13,040 nt of DNA from Bacteroidota bacterium. Lineage in GTDB: Bacteria > Bacteroidota > Ignavibacteria > SZUA-365. Shown piece by piece: positions 7,167-13,040 of this stretch. The first letter of the stretch is position 1. The number at the start of each line of letters is the position of its first letter. The notes beneath the pieces were generated by a model that saw only the letters and a list, made by a program, of their open reading frames with translations, did no database searches and was not told the origin of the DNA. The stretch spans positions 1 through 13,040 of the forward strand of contig JAGTUZ010000134.1 in NCBI GenBank assembly GCA_018224415.1, in the 5' to 3' direction. Made by a program: the position numbers and the translations under genes.

Positions 7167-8681
7167 TCAGCCTCCGGGAGATAGCTGGATGTTCGCGGAT
7201 GAGGACGGCGGCTTCAGGGGATCGCTGCCGTAGCGTCGCAGTTCTTCGTAGTCGCTGAGACCGTCGCCGTCGGTATCCAACTCCAGCGGGTTCGTGTGGT
7301 ACAGCCGGATCTCCTCGAAATCCGTCAGGCCGTCGCCGTCCGTGTCCGCCTTGTTTGGATCGGTACGGTATTCCCGGACTTCCTCCCCATCGTTGATTCC
7401 TTCGCCGTCGGAGTCTGGGAGGACGGGATTCGTGCGCCAGACGATGACCTCGTCACCGTCATAGAGACCATCGCCGTCCGTATCCACTTTTTTCGGATGG
7501 CAGCCCAATCGCTTTTCTTCCGAGTCGATCAGGCCATCGCCGTCGGTGTCGGCCGCAAGCGGATCGGTCAGGTAGTCGAGAAGTTCGAAGCTGTCTGTCA
7601 GTCCGTCACCATCGCTGTCCTGCAGCAGGGGATTCGTGCCGTAGCGTTGCACTTCCACGTAGTCGCTGAGCACGTCGCCGTCGCTGTCCCAGTACAGGGG
7701 ATTCGTGCCATAGACGCGCAGCTCCTCGTAATCACTGAGACCGTCACCGTCGGAATCCGCCGCGGAAGGATTGGTGCCGGCCTCTTTCTCCTCTGCGTTG
7801 GTCAGTCCGTCGCCGTCGATGTCCTGGTCTTCGAATAAATGCCAGGCCACACCAACAAACACCGTGAGCCAGGTGTCGTTCGCGGTTTTCTCTCGGTCGG
7901 GATTCGTGGGCAGGCCCTGACTGATCTGCGACAACACGACCAGTTCGCCGGAATCGAACGCATCCATCTCCCCGCTCATCACCAGATGCGCGTGGGCTCC
8001 GAGCTGCAGCGAGAAACGGCGGCTTGCATGCCATTCGAATCCCGCACCAAGCGGGATGGAAAACGCGGCCACGGTCTCTGGTCCGGGATGCGCGGCCTCG
8101 CCGTTGCGGTAATCCTCCGGCCGAAGCCAGGCATATCCCGCGCCGGCGAGGATCCAGGCGTTGAAGACCCGCGAGGGAAAGAGATTGAGTCGCAGCCATC
8201 CTTCCACCACGACGGCGTCCGTGGCGCGGGGGGCCTGTTCGGAGGCACCAAACTGAAACGGATATGTTTGTCCGAGTTTTCGCCGGTTGCGCCGCGTGTA
8301 GTGCAGCCGCGCGGCTTCGGCGCCGGCGCCGACGTCGAGGAAGGCTGCGAGCGGATAGTGCAGACGCAGCCACGCACTCGGTCCGACCTCGTGTCCGGAG
8401 AATTCGCCGAAGTACTTCGTCAGTCCGCTCCCCGCGCTGATCGCGAGCCGTCCGTCGACGTAACGCGGACGATCAGGCCAGCGCACCGGCGGCAGATCAC
8501 CGGGCACTCCATCCGGAAATCCCGGGGCAGCCGGATACGTTGGCGATTGCCGCGCCCCATTCCGGTCCTCCCCATCGTCCTGTGCGGTGACAGCGCACGT
8601 GAGCAGCGGCAGGAACAGGAGCAGTGCGGCGAGGCACGGACGCCTGACGGAAATATGGAAGGAAACGATGTGCATGGGCAT
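7167..8681 (-). CDS. Outer-membrane beta-barrel protein with C-terminal TSP3 repeats
   Basis: A 504-residue exported protein. The signal peptide ends near residue 33 (V-T-A-Q). A proline-rich linker (about 40-75) and an OmpA-like membrane beta-barrel (about 78-283, alternating hydrophobic strands, ending V-G-V-A-W-H-L-F) follow. Nine thrombospondin type 3 repeats with D-x-D-x-D-G-L-x-D calcium loops (287-491) and a short tail S-P-G-G complete it. It lacks the OmpA peptidoglycan-binding domain of its upstream neighbour. The two barrels share the G-[ED]-[MI]-D-A-[FY]-D-x-x-E-L segment, which suggests they are paralogues. The role is inferred as a calcium-stiffened surface protein with a periplasmic or exposed repeat stalk. 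The start is ATG 8681 (or ATG 8675, two codons in). It is the only gene here with no clear Shine-Dalgarno and lies 22 nt past the upstream stop, so reinitiation is likely. A longer reading back to 8861 overlaps the previous gene and is not credible. Confidence 0.85.
   Translation of the reverse strand: MPMHIVSFHISVRRPCLAALLLFLPLLTCAVTAQDDGEDRNGARQSPTYPAAPGFPDGVPGDLPPVRWPDRPRYVDGRLAISAGSGLTKYFGEFSGHEVGPSAWLRLHYPLAAFLDVGAGAEAARLHYTRRNRRKLGQTYPFQFGASEQAPRATDAVVVEGWLRLNLFPSRVFNAWILAGAGYAWLRPEDYRNGEAAHPGPETVAAFSIPLGAGFEWHASRRFSLQLGAHAHLVMSGEMDAFDSGELVVLSQISQGLPTNPDREKTANDTWLTVFVGVAWHLFEDQDIDGDGLTNAEEKEAGTNPSAADSDGDGLSDYEELRVYGTNPLYWDSDGDVLSDYVEVQRYGTNPLLQDSDGDGLTDSFELLDYLTDPLAADTDGDGLIDSEEKRLGCHPKKVDTDGDGLYDGDEVIVWRTNPVLPDSDGEGINDGEEVREYRTDPNKADTDGDGLTDFEEIRLYHTNPLELDTDGDGLSDYEELRRYGSDPLKPPSSSANIQLSPGG
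7209..7823 (-). repeat. Nine TSP3 calcium-binding repeats (second barrel)
   Basis: Nine tandem units, seven of 23 residues and two of 22 (residues 287-491 of the barrel protein). Each begins D-[ST]-D-G-D-G-[LI]-x-D and ends with a [TS]-[ND]-P turn. Six acidic positions per unit fit Ca2+ coordination as known for TSP3 repeats. One unit is atypical (C-H-P at 394-396 in place of T-N-P). Confidence 0.9.
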
Positions 8682-8703
8682 GTATCTGGCCAGGAGGAGG
8701 ATC

Positions 8704-10962
8704 TCAGCGTTCCGAACGGGGTGCGGGGTCCATCGACAAGATATAGAATTCCACGCGCCGGTTACGCGCACGGCCATCCTCGGTCGCACTGTCGCCGATG
8801 GGCTGGCGCTCGCCAAAGCCGACGCTTCGCATGCGGGATGCGTCGACGCCTTCGCGCACAAGGAAATCCAGTACAGTGAGTGCGCGGCGTTCGGAGAGCC
8901 CTTGATTGTAGTTCTCGTCCCCCGCCATGTCGGTGTGTCCCCGAATCTCGACCTTCATGCCGGGATGGGTACGGAACAGCTGCGCGGCTTCCTTCAGAAT
9001 GGGGACATATTCCTCGCGCAGCGCAACCTGGTCAAATTCGAACGTGATGTTGCTGAACGAGAGGACGTCGCCCACCTTGAGGCGCAGCGTATCGAGACGC
9101 AGCGGTACGGGAACACGCGCGGACCCGTCTTCCGCCGGTGAAACGTGCTGCACGCTGCGCCGGCGATAGCGGGTGTACGCTTCCGCGCTGCTCGAAGCGG
9201 CACGGGCTGCGTTGCCACTGTCGACCGCGGCGAAGGAAGCGACAACACTGTCCATCGATTCGGGTTCGCGCGGCAGACGCCGGGTCAGCGTCGGGGCGAT
9301 GATGTAGGAAGTGCCGCCACCGGGGAGGGGACGCGTCTCGAGCAGCTCGGCATGGTAGCGTGGCTGTTCGGCAAAGGGCTTGCGTGCCGACGACGTCGCT
9401 GACGCGTCCCTGTCGAGTGGATTGCTGCGCAGTTCCGATATCTCGACGGCGTCATCAAAGCCGTCTCCGTCCGTGTCGGGATTCAGCGGGCTGGTACCGT
9501 GGTAGGCGATCTCGTCGTAATCGAGCAGCCGGTCGCCATCGGTATCCGCATCTCGCGGATTGGTTTTGTAGGTGACAACCTCGTTGAAATCATAGATGCC
9601 GTCGTCGTCGGTATCCGGACGCAGCGGGTCGGTCTTGTACATGCGCACTTCCGCAAAATCGTCCAGGCCGTCGTAATCGGTGTCCGGATTGCGCGGGTTG
9701 GTATGATAGAGAATCACCTCCTCATAGTCGCTCAACATGTCGTCGTCTGTGTCAGGCTTGTTCGGATCGGTGTTGTACACCATGACCTCTTCATAATCGG
9801 TAAGACGGTCGTCGTCGGTGTCGGGCTTGTTCGGATCGGTGTTGTAGCGCGTGACCTCGAAATAATCGCCGAGCCCGTCGTCGTCGGTGTCGGGTTTGAG
9901 CGGACTCGTGCGATGCACCCGGACTTCCGCATAATCGGTCAGGCCATCGGTATCGGTATCGATCTCATACGGATTCGTGCCCAAACTGGCCTCCTCGGCG
10001 TTAGGCAGGAGGTCGCCGTCGTAATCCACACTTTCGAACAGCGTGTAGTGCAGGCCGAGCGAAATTCCGAGTTTGTTGTCACCAGCGGCAGAAGGCACGT
10101 CGATGCGCACCGGTCGCCGTCGATTGTACTCCAGCGCCAATTCCTCCGCGTCGTAGGCGTCAATGTCACCCTGCAGATAGTGGGTCCAGCGGAGTTGCAG
10201 CTGAACGGCCAGTTCACGCGTCAGGTAGTATTCCCCGCCCAGGCCCAGCGGCACCGCGATGCTGGCGGGGAAATCGGCGGGGGGACGGATGCGTGCGCCA
10301 TCGAAATCATCCGTCTGGTAAAATGATATTCCGGCCCCGAGTGTGGCAAAGACATTGTAGATGTGGAAGGGAAAGAAATTCACCCGTGCAGACAGGTCGA
10401 AACCGAGCAGGCTCACGCCGCTTTCGACCGCGCCGTCGCGCGCGTCCTTGAGAAACTGGAAGTCATAGAGGCGTTCGTCCACCTGTGTCCGTTCGCGACG
10501 GAATCGCAGGCGGCTCATCTCGGCGGTGAGCATCACGGTGAGTTCTGGATACACCGCGTAGCCGAGCGACAGAGCGCCGTGCATCCCCCCGAACATTCCC
10601 TCGAAATCACCCAGCAGCAGCGCGGGTCCTCCCCGCGCACCGATGTGAATGGTCTGTCCCGGAAACCGCAGCAGCGGCGTTCCGTCCAGCGAACCATCCG
10701 GCGTACCCTGCGTCGTTTGCAGCGTGGCCACGGAATCGTCCTGCACCGGCGACGGACCGTTCTGTGCATGCACTGCGGGGCAATGGAACAACAACGCGGT
10801 GACGGCCAGCGCCAGCAGTATCGGGAGCGTCACCGAAGGTCTTGCAACACGGGCCACCGCACGCGTCGCCGCACGGCCTGTAGCACACGCCATCGGCAAA
10901 TACCGTGTCGCGGAAACGTCCGGAGTCCTGCTGTCGTGGGTACGCTGGTCGGTGTCGCGCAT
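8704..10962 (-). CDS. OmpA-family outer-membrane protein with nine TSP3 repeats
   Basis: A 752-residue envelope protein. The hydrophobic signal segment is about 45-65 (cleavage near H-A-Q), followed by a beta-barrel (about 103-310), nine TSP3 repeats (312-518), a Ser/Pro/Arg-rich linker (519-628) and an OmpA C-terminal domain (about 629-745). The OmpA domain keeps N-I-T-F-E-F-D (638-644), G-H-T-D (675-678), L-S-E-R-R-A (689-694) and N-R-R-V-E-F (734-739). D678 and R693, 15 residues apart, match the diaminopimelate-binding Asp/Arg pair known in OmpA-like domains, so peptidoglycan anchoring is expected. It is the first gene of the four-gene block. The start is uncertain: ATG 10962 has only a weak AGG upstream and gives a long, Arg-rich n-region, while ATG 10893 (residue 24) gives a shorter leader but no ribosome site. 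The call does not depend on this choice. Confidence 0.92.
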   Translation of the reverse strand: MRDTDQRTHDSRTPDVSATRYLPMACATGRAATRAVARVARPSVTLPILLALAVTALLFHCPAVHAQNGPSPVQDDSVATLQTTQGTPDGSLDGTPLLRFPGQTIHIGARGGPALLLGDFEGMFGGMHGALSLGYAVYPELTVMLTAEMSRLRFRRERTQVDERLYDFQFLKDARDGAVESGVSLLGFDLSARVNFFPFHIYNVFATLGAGISFYQTDDFDGARIRPPADFPASIAVPLGLGGEYYLTRELAVQLQLRWTHYLQGDIDAYDAEELALEYNRRRPVRIDVPSAAGDNKLGISLGLHYTLFESVDYDGDLLPNAEEASLGTNPYEIDTDTDGLTDYAEVRVHRTSPLKPDTDDDGLGDYFEVTRYNTDPNKPDTDDDRLTDYEEVMVYNTDPNKPDTDDDMLSDYEEVILYHTNPRNPDTDYDGLDDFAEVRMYKTDPLRPDTDDDGIYDFNEVVTYKTNPRDADTDGDRLLDYDEIAYHGTSPLNPDTDGDGFDDAVEISELRSNPLDRDASATSSARKPFAEQPRYHAELLETRPLPGGGTSYIIAPTLTRRLPREPESMDSVVASFAAVDSGNAARAASSSAEAYTRYRRRSVQHVSPAEDGSARVPVPLRLDTLRLKVGDVLSFSNITFEFDQVALREEYVPILKEAAQLFRTHPGMKVEIRGHTDMAGDENYNQGLSERRALTVLDFLVREGVDASRMRSVGFGERQPIGDSATEDGRARNRRVEFYILSMDPAPRSER
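9409..10029 (-). repeat. Nine exact-length TSP3 repeats (OmpA-family protein)
   Basis: Nine tandem 23-residue units (residues 312-518, 69 bp each), of the form D-T-D-x-D-x-[LI]-x-D-[YF]-x-E-V-x-x-Y-x-T-[DN]-P. Adjacent units share an exact 23-bp DNA stretch at 9755-9777 and 9824-9846, 69 bp apart, which indicates a recent unit duplication or gene conversion. Many loops carry D-D-D where the other barrel has D-G-D-G. Confidence 0.9.
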
Positions 10963-11005
10963 CGCGCCTGTCGCTGTTTCAGGAAAATACCGTCACATCA
11001 CGTTT

Positions 11006-11034
11006 AATGTAGGGGTCGCAGGAAACATGCGCAA
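11006..11034 (-). promoter_or_regulatory. Candidate promoter of the four-gene block
   Basis: A TTGCGC -35 box (11029-11034) and TACATT -10 box (11006-11011), 17 nt apart, each match 4 of 6 consensus positions. Transcription would start about 37 nt before ATG 10962. It is a weak match but correctly placed in the divergent intergenic region. Confidence 0.35.
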
Positions 11035-11094
11035 CAGCAAACCGCTGGCCCACCATTTGGCTCCCGTTGTCTCCCGCTTTGCGTGACGGTAAGC

Positions 11095-11123
11095 TTTACA
11101 TCGGACAAAAATGTTCGTATCCT
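11095..11123 (+). promoter_or_regulatory. Candidate promoter of the VWA/ASH gene
   Basis: A TTTACA -35 box (11095-11100, 5 of 6) and TATCCT -10 box (11118-11123, 4 of 6) are separated by exactly 17 nt, about 55 nt before the ATG. The spacer holds an imperfect dyad, CGGACA-AAAA-TGTTCG (11102-11117), a possible operator overlapping the promoter. Confidence 0.4.
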
Positions 11124-11168
11124 TCTTATGAATTCGCTTTGGCTCCATCCCTCTCTCGTACTATCCTT

Positions 11169-11173
11169 GAGGA
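11169..11173 (+). promoter_or_regulatory. Ribosome binding site of the VWA/ASH gene
   Basis: GAGGA, 5 nt before ATG 11179. It favours this start over an in-frame ATG at 11128, which would put 17 extra residues in front of the signal peptide. Confidence 0.65.
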
Positions 11174-11178
11174 CGCTC

Positions 11179-13040
11179 ATGTGCAGAAGATTGTTCTTCC
11201 TGGCCATGCTGTCCGCTGCCGCCTTCACCGGCGGTCCGCTGCACGCGCAATCCCACGGTCCCCTCCTGTCGGTCACTCCTTCACCAGTGGACTTCGACAC
11301 CGTGTTCTGCGGCACAAGCCGCTGCATGGAGGTACTGTTCCGCAACGACGGCGACACGGCACTCACCATTCAATCCTTCGACGCGCTGGTCTCTCCGTTC
11401 CAGGGCGCGCTGCCCGCGCCCCTGACCCTCGCTCCGGGAGAATCCCGCGCAGTGGAATGGTGTTACACCCCGACACGTATCATGACACGGGACAGCGTAT
11501 CCGTGCGTTTTATTTCCGATAATCGCATCCCTTACTCGATAGGTTTCCTCGTCGATGTCAGTTCCTCGATGGGCGTTGCGCTGCCCGGGGCGACCACCGC
11601 CATCCAGGCCGCGCGCGCGGCGCTGGGGGGGTTCGTCGGCACCATGATGGCCGACGGTGCGCCGTCGCACGAAGGCGCGGTGTTCACCTACAGTACTTCA
11701 TCGGCGTTCCGCCTGCTGCGCGGACTGACCGAACAGCGTTCGCAGGTCGAGGGAGCGCTGCCGGGCACGGCCTCGGGTCCACACGCCTGCGTCTGGCATG
11801 GGATGGACCGCGGCATCAGCCTCATGGCTGCCGCGAAACACCGTCAGGTGCTCGTCGTGGTCAACGGCAGCGAGGACGCCGGCGTGGGAAGCTGCGGCCC
11901 GTATTCGGCGCCCGGCGTGGCAAGCGCGGCGCTGGCGGCAGACATGATCGTCTGCGCGATCAGCGTCAACGGCGCGGCACAGGGGCCCCTGGCAGACATC
12001 GCCTCGCAGACAGGCGGCGTCTTCCGCAGCGTCGCCAGCGCGAGTGAACTCGCCCAGGCCATGGACGACATCGTGCTGCACCTGCAGCGTGCGGTGCAGC
12101 AGCAGCTCGTTGTACGCGGCGAAGTGGTCAGCCCCGCCCTGGCCTTTTCGCGCGACGCGCTGCTCTTCCCGACGACACGGGCGGGCGACACGGCACGCGT
12201 GACGGTCTGGCTGCGCAATGTGGGAACGGCGCCGATGGACCTCGGTCGTGTCGAGGGAGAAACGGGCGCATTCCGTCTCACGATGACGCCGCGACAGGTG
12301 CCGCCGGGTGACTCGATCGCCGCCGAGCTGGCCTACCATCCGTCCGCAGAAGGGTATGAACAAACCGCTGTCTCCGTGGCCGTCAACGGCTGCGTGCCGG
12401 GCGGGCCGGAACTGCGGCTGCATGGACTGTGCTACGAGGACAACAATCCCTCGCTCGGTCCGGTGCTCGCACATGCGCCGAGGGACATCGACGCGGGACG
12501 TTTGCCCTGCGACACGGGAGGCGAACTCATCGTGCCAATGCGCAACGCCGGCGACGCCGTGCTCGATGCATTCATGCCGCTGGTCCAACATTCACGCGTG
12601 CTTCCTCCGGCGCAGGGCAGCTGGCAGATCGCAGCGAATTCGGAAATCCCGATTTCCCTCCAGCTGCAGCCGGGAGGGGTGCCCGGACCGGACAGCTGCG
12701 GTTTCGCCGTTTCGGTGCGGACGCGGCGCACGGCAAGTACCGTCGTGCTCGTCGACGCCGCCAGTTCACTACGCGTGCCGTGGCAGGGACTGGAAGGCAC
12801 AGCCATGGCGCAGCTGCTTGTTGGAGGTATCGCGTCGGGTTTGGGTAACACACCGGAAATCCGCGATAGCATGGCGGTGATTTCTGCAGGGAAAGAGAAT
12901 GTCGTGACGCTGCTTGGATATACTGCGGACCGCGACCAGCTCGCCTCGCTCGCCCCCCTGCCCGGGAGCAGCGACACCACGGCACTGTTGGACGGCATCA
13001 ACAGGGCGCTCGACCTGCTGTCAGGACGCGACGGCCTGCG
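11179..13040 (+). CDS. Large secreted protein with ASH-like and VWA domains, 3' truncated
   Basis: An open frame of 620 codons with no stop runs off the window. It starts MCRRLFFLAMLSAAAF, a signal peptide ending L-H-A-Q. Residues about 28-115 form an ASH (HYDIN-like) immunoglobulin-fold domain (V-D-F-D-T-V-F-C-G, F-R-N-D-G-D-T-A-L-T-I). A VWA domain follows (about 118-305) with MIDAS D126-x-S128-x-S130; the usual later T-D-G is V-N-G (228-230), and an A-C-V-W-H-G-M-D segment stands where T-x-L-x-D-A is expected. Two more ASH-like domains (about 317-418 and 427-518) precede a second VWA domain that begins at V-V-L-V-D (522-526) and includes T-A-L-L-D-G-I (601-607). Cysteines recur in pairs (44/49, 404/418, 444/507), consistent with extracytoplasmic disulfides. 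VWA and ASH domains mediate binding, so a surface adhesion or scaffold role is likely. It is divergent from the four-gene block; an anchor or sorting domain would lie beyond the window. Confidence 0.88.
   Translation, partial: MCRRLFFLAMLSAAAFTGGPLHAQSHGPLLSVTPSPVDFDTVFCGTSRCMEVLFRNDGDTALTIQSFDALVSPFQGALPAPLTLAPGESRAVEWCYTPTRIMTRDSVSVRFISDNRIPYSIGFLVDVSSSMGVALPGATTAIQAARAALGGFVGTMMADGAPSHEGAVFTYSTSSAFRLLRGLTEQRSQVEGALPGTASGPHACVWHGMDRGISLMAAAKHRQVLVVVNGSEDAGVGSCGPYSAPGVASAALAADMIVCAISVNGAAQGPLADIASQTGGVFRSVASASELAQAMDDIVLHLQRAVQQQLVVRGEVVSPALAFSRDALLFPTTRAGDTARVTVWLRNVGTAPMDLGRVEGETGAFRLTMTPRQVPPGDSIAAELAYHPSAEGYEQTAVSVAVNGCVPGGPELRLHGLCYEDNNPSLGPVLAHAPRDIDAGRLPCDTGGELIVPMRNAGDAVLDAFMPLVQHSRVLPPAQGSWQIAANSEIPISLQLQPGGVPGPDSCGFAVSVRTRRTASTVVLVDAASSLRVPWQGLEGTAMAQLLVGGIASGLGNTPEIRDSMAVISAGKENVVTLLGYTADRDQLASLAPLPGSSDTTALLDGINRALDLLSGRDGL

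Noticed and set aside
5658..7184. 508-codon plus-strand open frame opposite the kinase
   Set aside because: It mirrors the TPR and coiled-coil coding sequence, has no ribosome site or recognisable domain, and the opposite strand has all kinase motifs. Such frames are common opposite high-GC genes.
8682..8861. 60-residue N-terminal extension of the second barrel
   Set aside because: It overlaps the OmpA domain of the upstream gene in another frame and would bury the signal peptide.
7209..10029. Regular direct repeats that could suggest a CRISPR or satellite array
   Set aside because: They are 66-69 bp coding repeats without unique spacers, and translate to TSP3 calcium loops.
9499..10326. 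Plus-strand repetitive open frame rich in Val/Ile/Gly opposite the OmpA-family gene
   Set aside because: Its periodicity is the reverse reading of the TSP3 repeats (69-bp period), so it is a shadow.
11102..11117. LexA/SOS box
   Set aside because: Half-sites CGGAC and GTTCG are 6 nt apart instead of 4, and one half is imperfect; kept only as an unassigned dyad.
11004..11369. Minus-strand 121-codon frame over the divergent promoter region
   Set aside because: It overlaps the promoter, leader and signal-peptide coding region of the plus-strand gene and has no ribosome site or family resemblance.
11698..12591. 297-codon minus-strand open frame opposite the VWA/ASH gene
   Set aside because: It is His/Arg-rich with no domain, while the plus strand gives a signal peptide, a MIDAS motif and 620 uninterrupted codons.

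Overview
This is a high-GC window with dense, mostly minus-strand genes. Two features point to a member of the Bacteroidota/Chlorobi/Ignavibacteriota-type (FCB) lineages: a secreted Asp-box protein ending in a type IX secretion (T9SS) type A sorting domain, and a thioredoxin with the 'KPAIIDFYADWC' style common in those groups. Most genes have clear Shine-Dalgarno sequences, and three intergenic regions carry sigma70-like -35/-10 boxes with 17-nt spacers. Both traits are atypical of core Bacteroidia, so I infer a deeper branch such as Ignavibacteriota or Kapaibacteriota. I see no phage, IS element, CRISPR array, tRNA or rRNA.

Layout from left to right. (1) Positions 1-98 (-) hold the start of a YceI-like secreted protein that runs off the window. 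(2) 231-1247 (-) encodes a GAF-GGDEF protein with a degenerate active site and an intact RxxD I-site. Its leader and upstream region (1248-1504) carry a sigma70-like promoter, a UUCG-capped hairpin and an iterated-repeat cluster. (3) 1613-1984 (-) is a thioredoxin, followed by a near-perfect terminator hairpin. (4) 2095-10962 (-) is a tightly packed four-gene block, transcribed from high to low coordinates: an OmpA-family barrel with nine TSP3 repeats, a second barrel with nine TSP3 repeats but no OmpA domain, a TPR sensor histidine kinase, and a T9SS-exported Asp-box beta-propeller. Gaps between the genes are 22, 0 and -1 nt. (5) 10963-11178 is a divergent promoter region. (6) 11179-13040 (+) is the start of a large secreted protein that alternates ASH-like immunoglobulin-fold domains with VWA domains and continues past the window end.

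The four-gene block is the most coherent candidate system. Two outer-membrane calcium-repeat barrels, one of them probably anchored to peptidoglycan, are co-transcribed with a sensor kinase whose large TPR domain is predicted to lie in the periplasm, and with a secreted propeller. This would fit an envelope or surface-sensing module. No response regulator lies beside the kinase. The functional link between these genes is inference from operon structure only.
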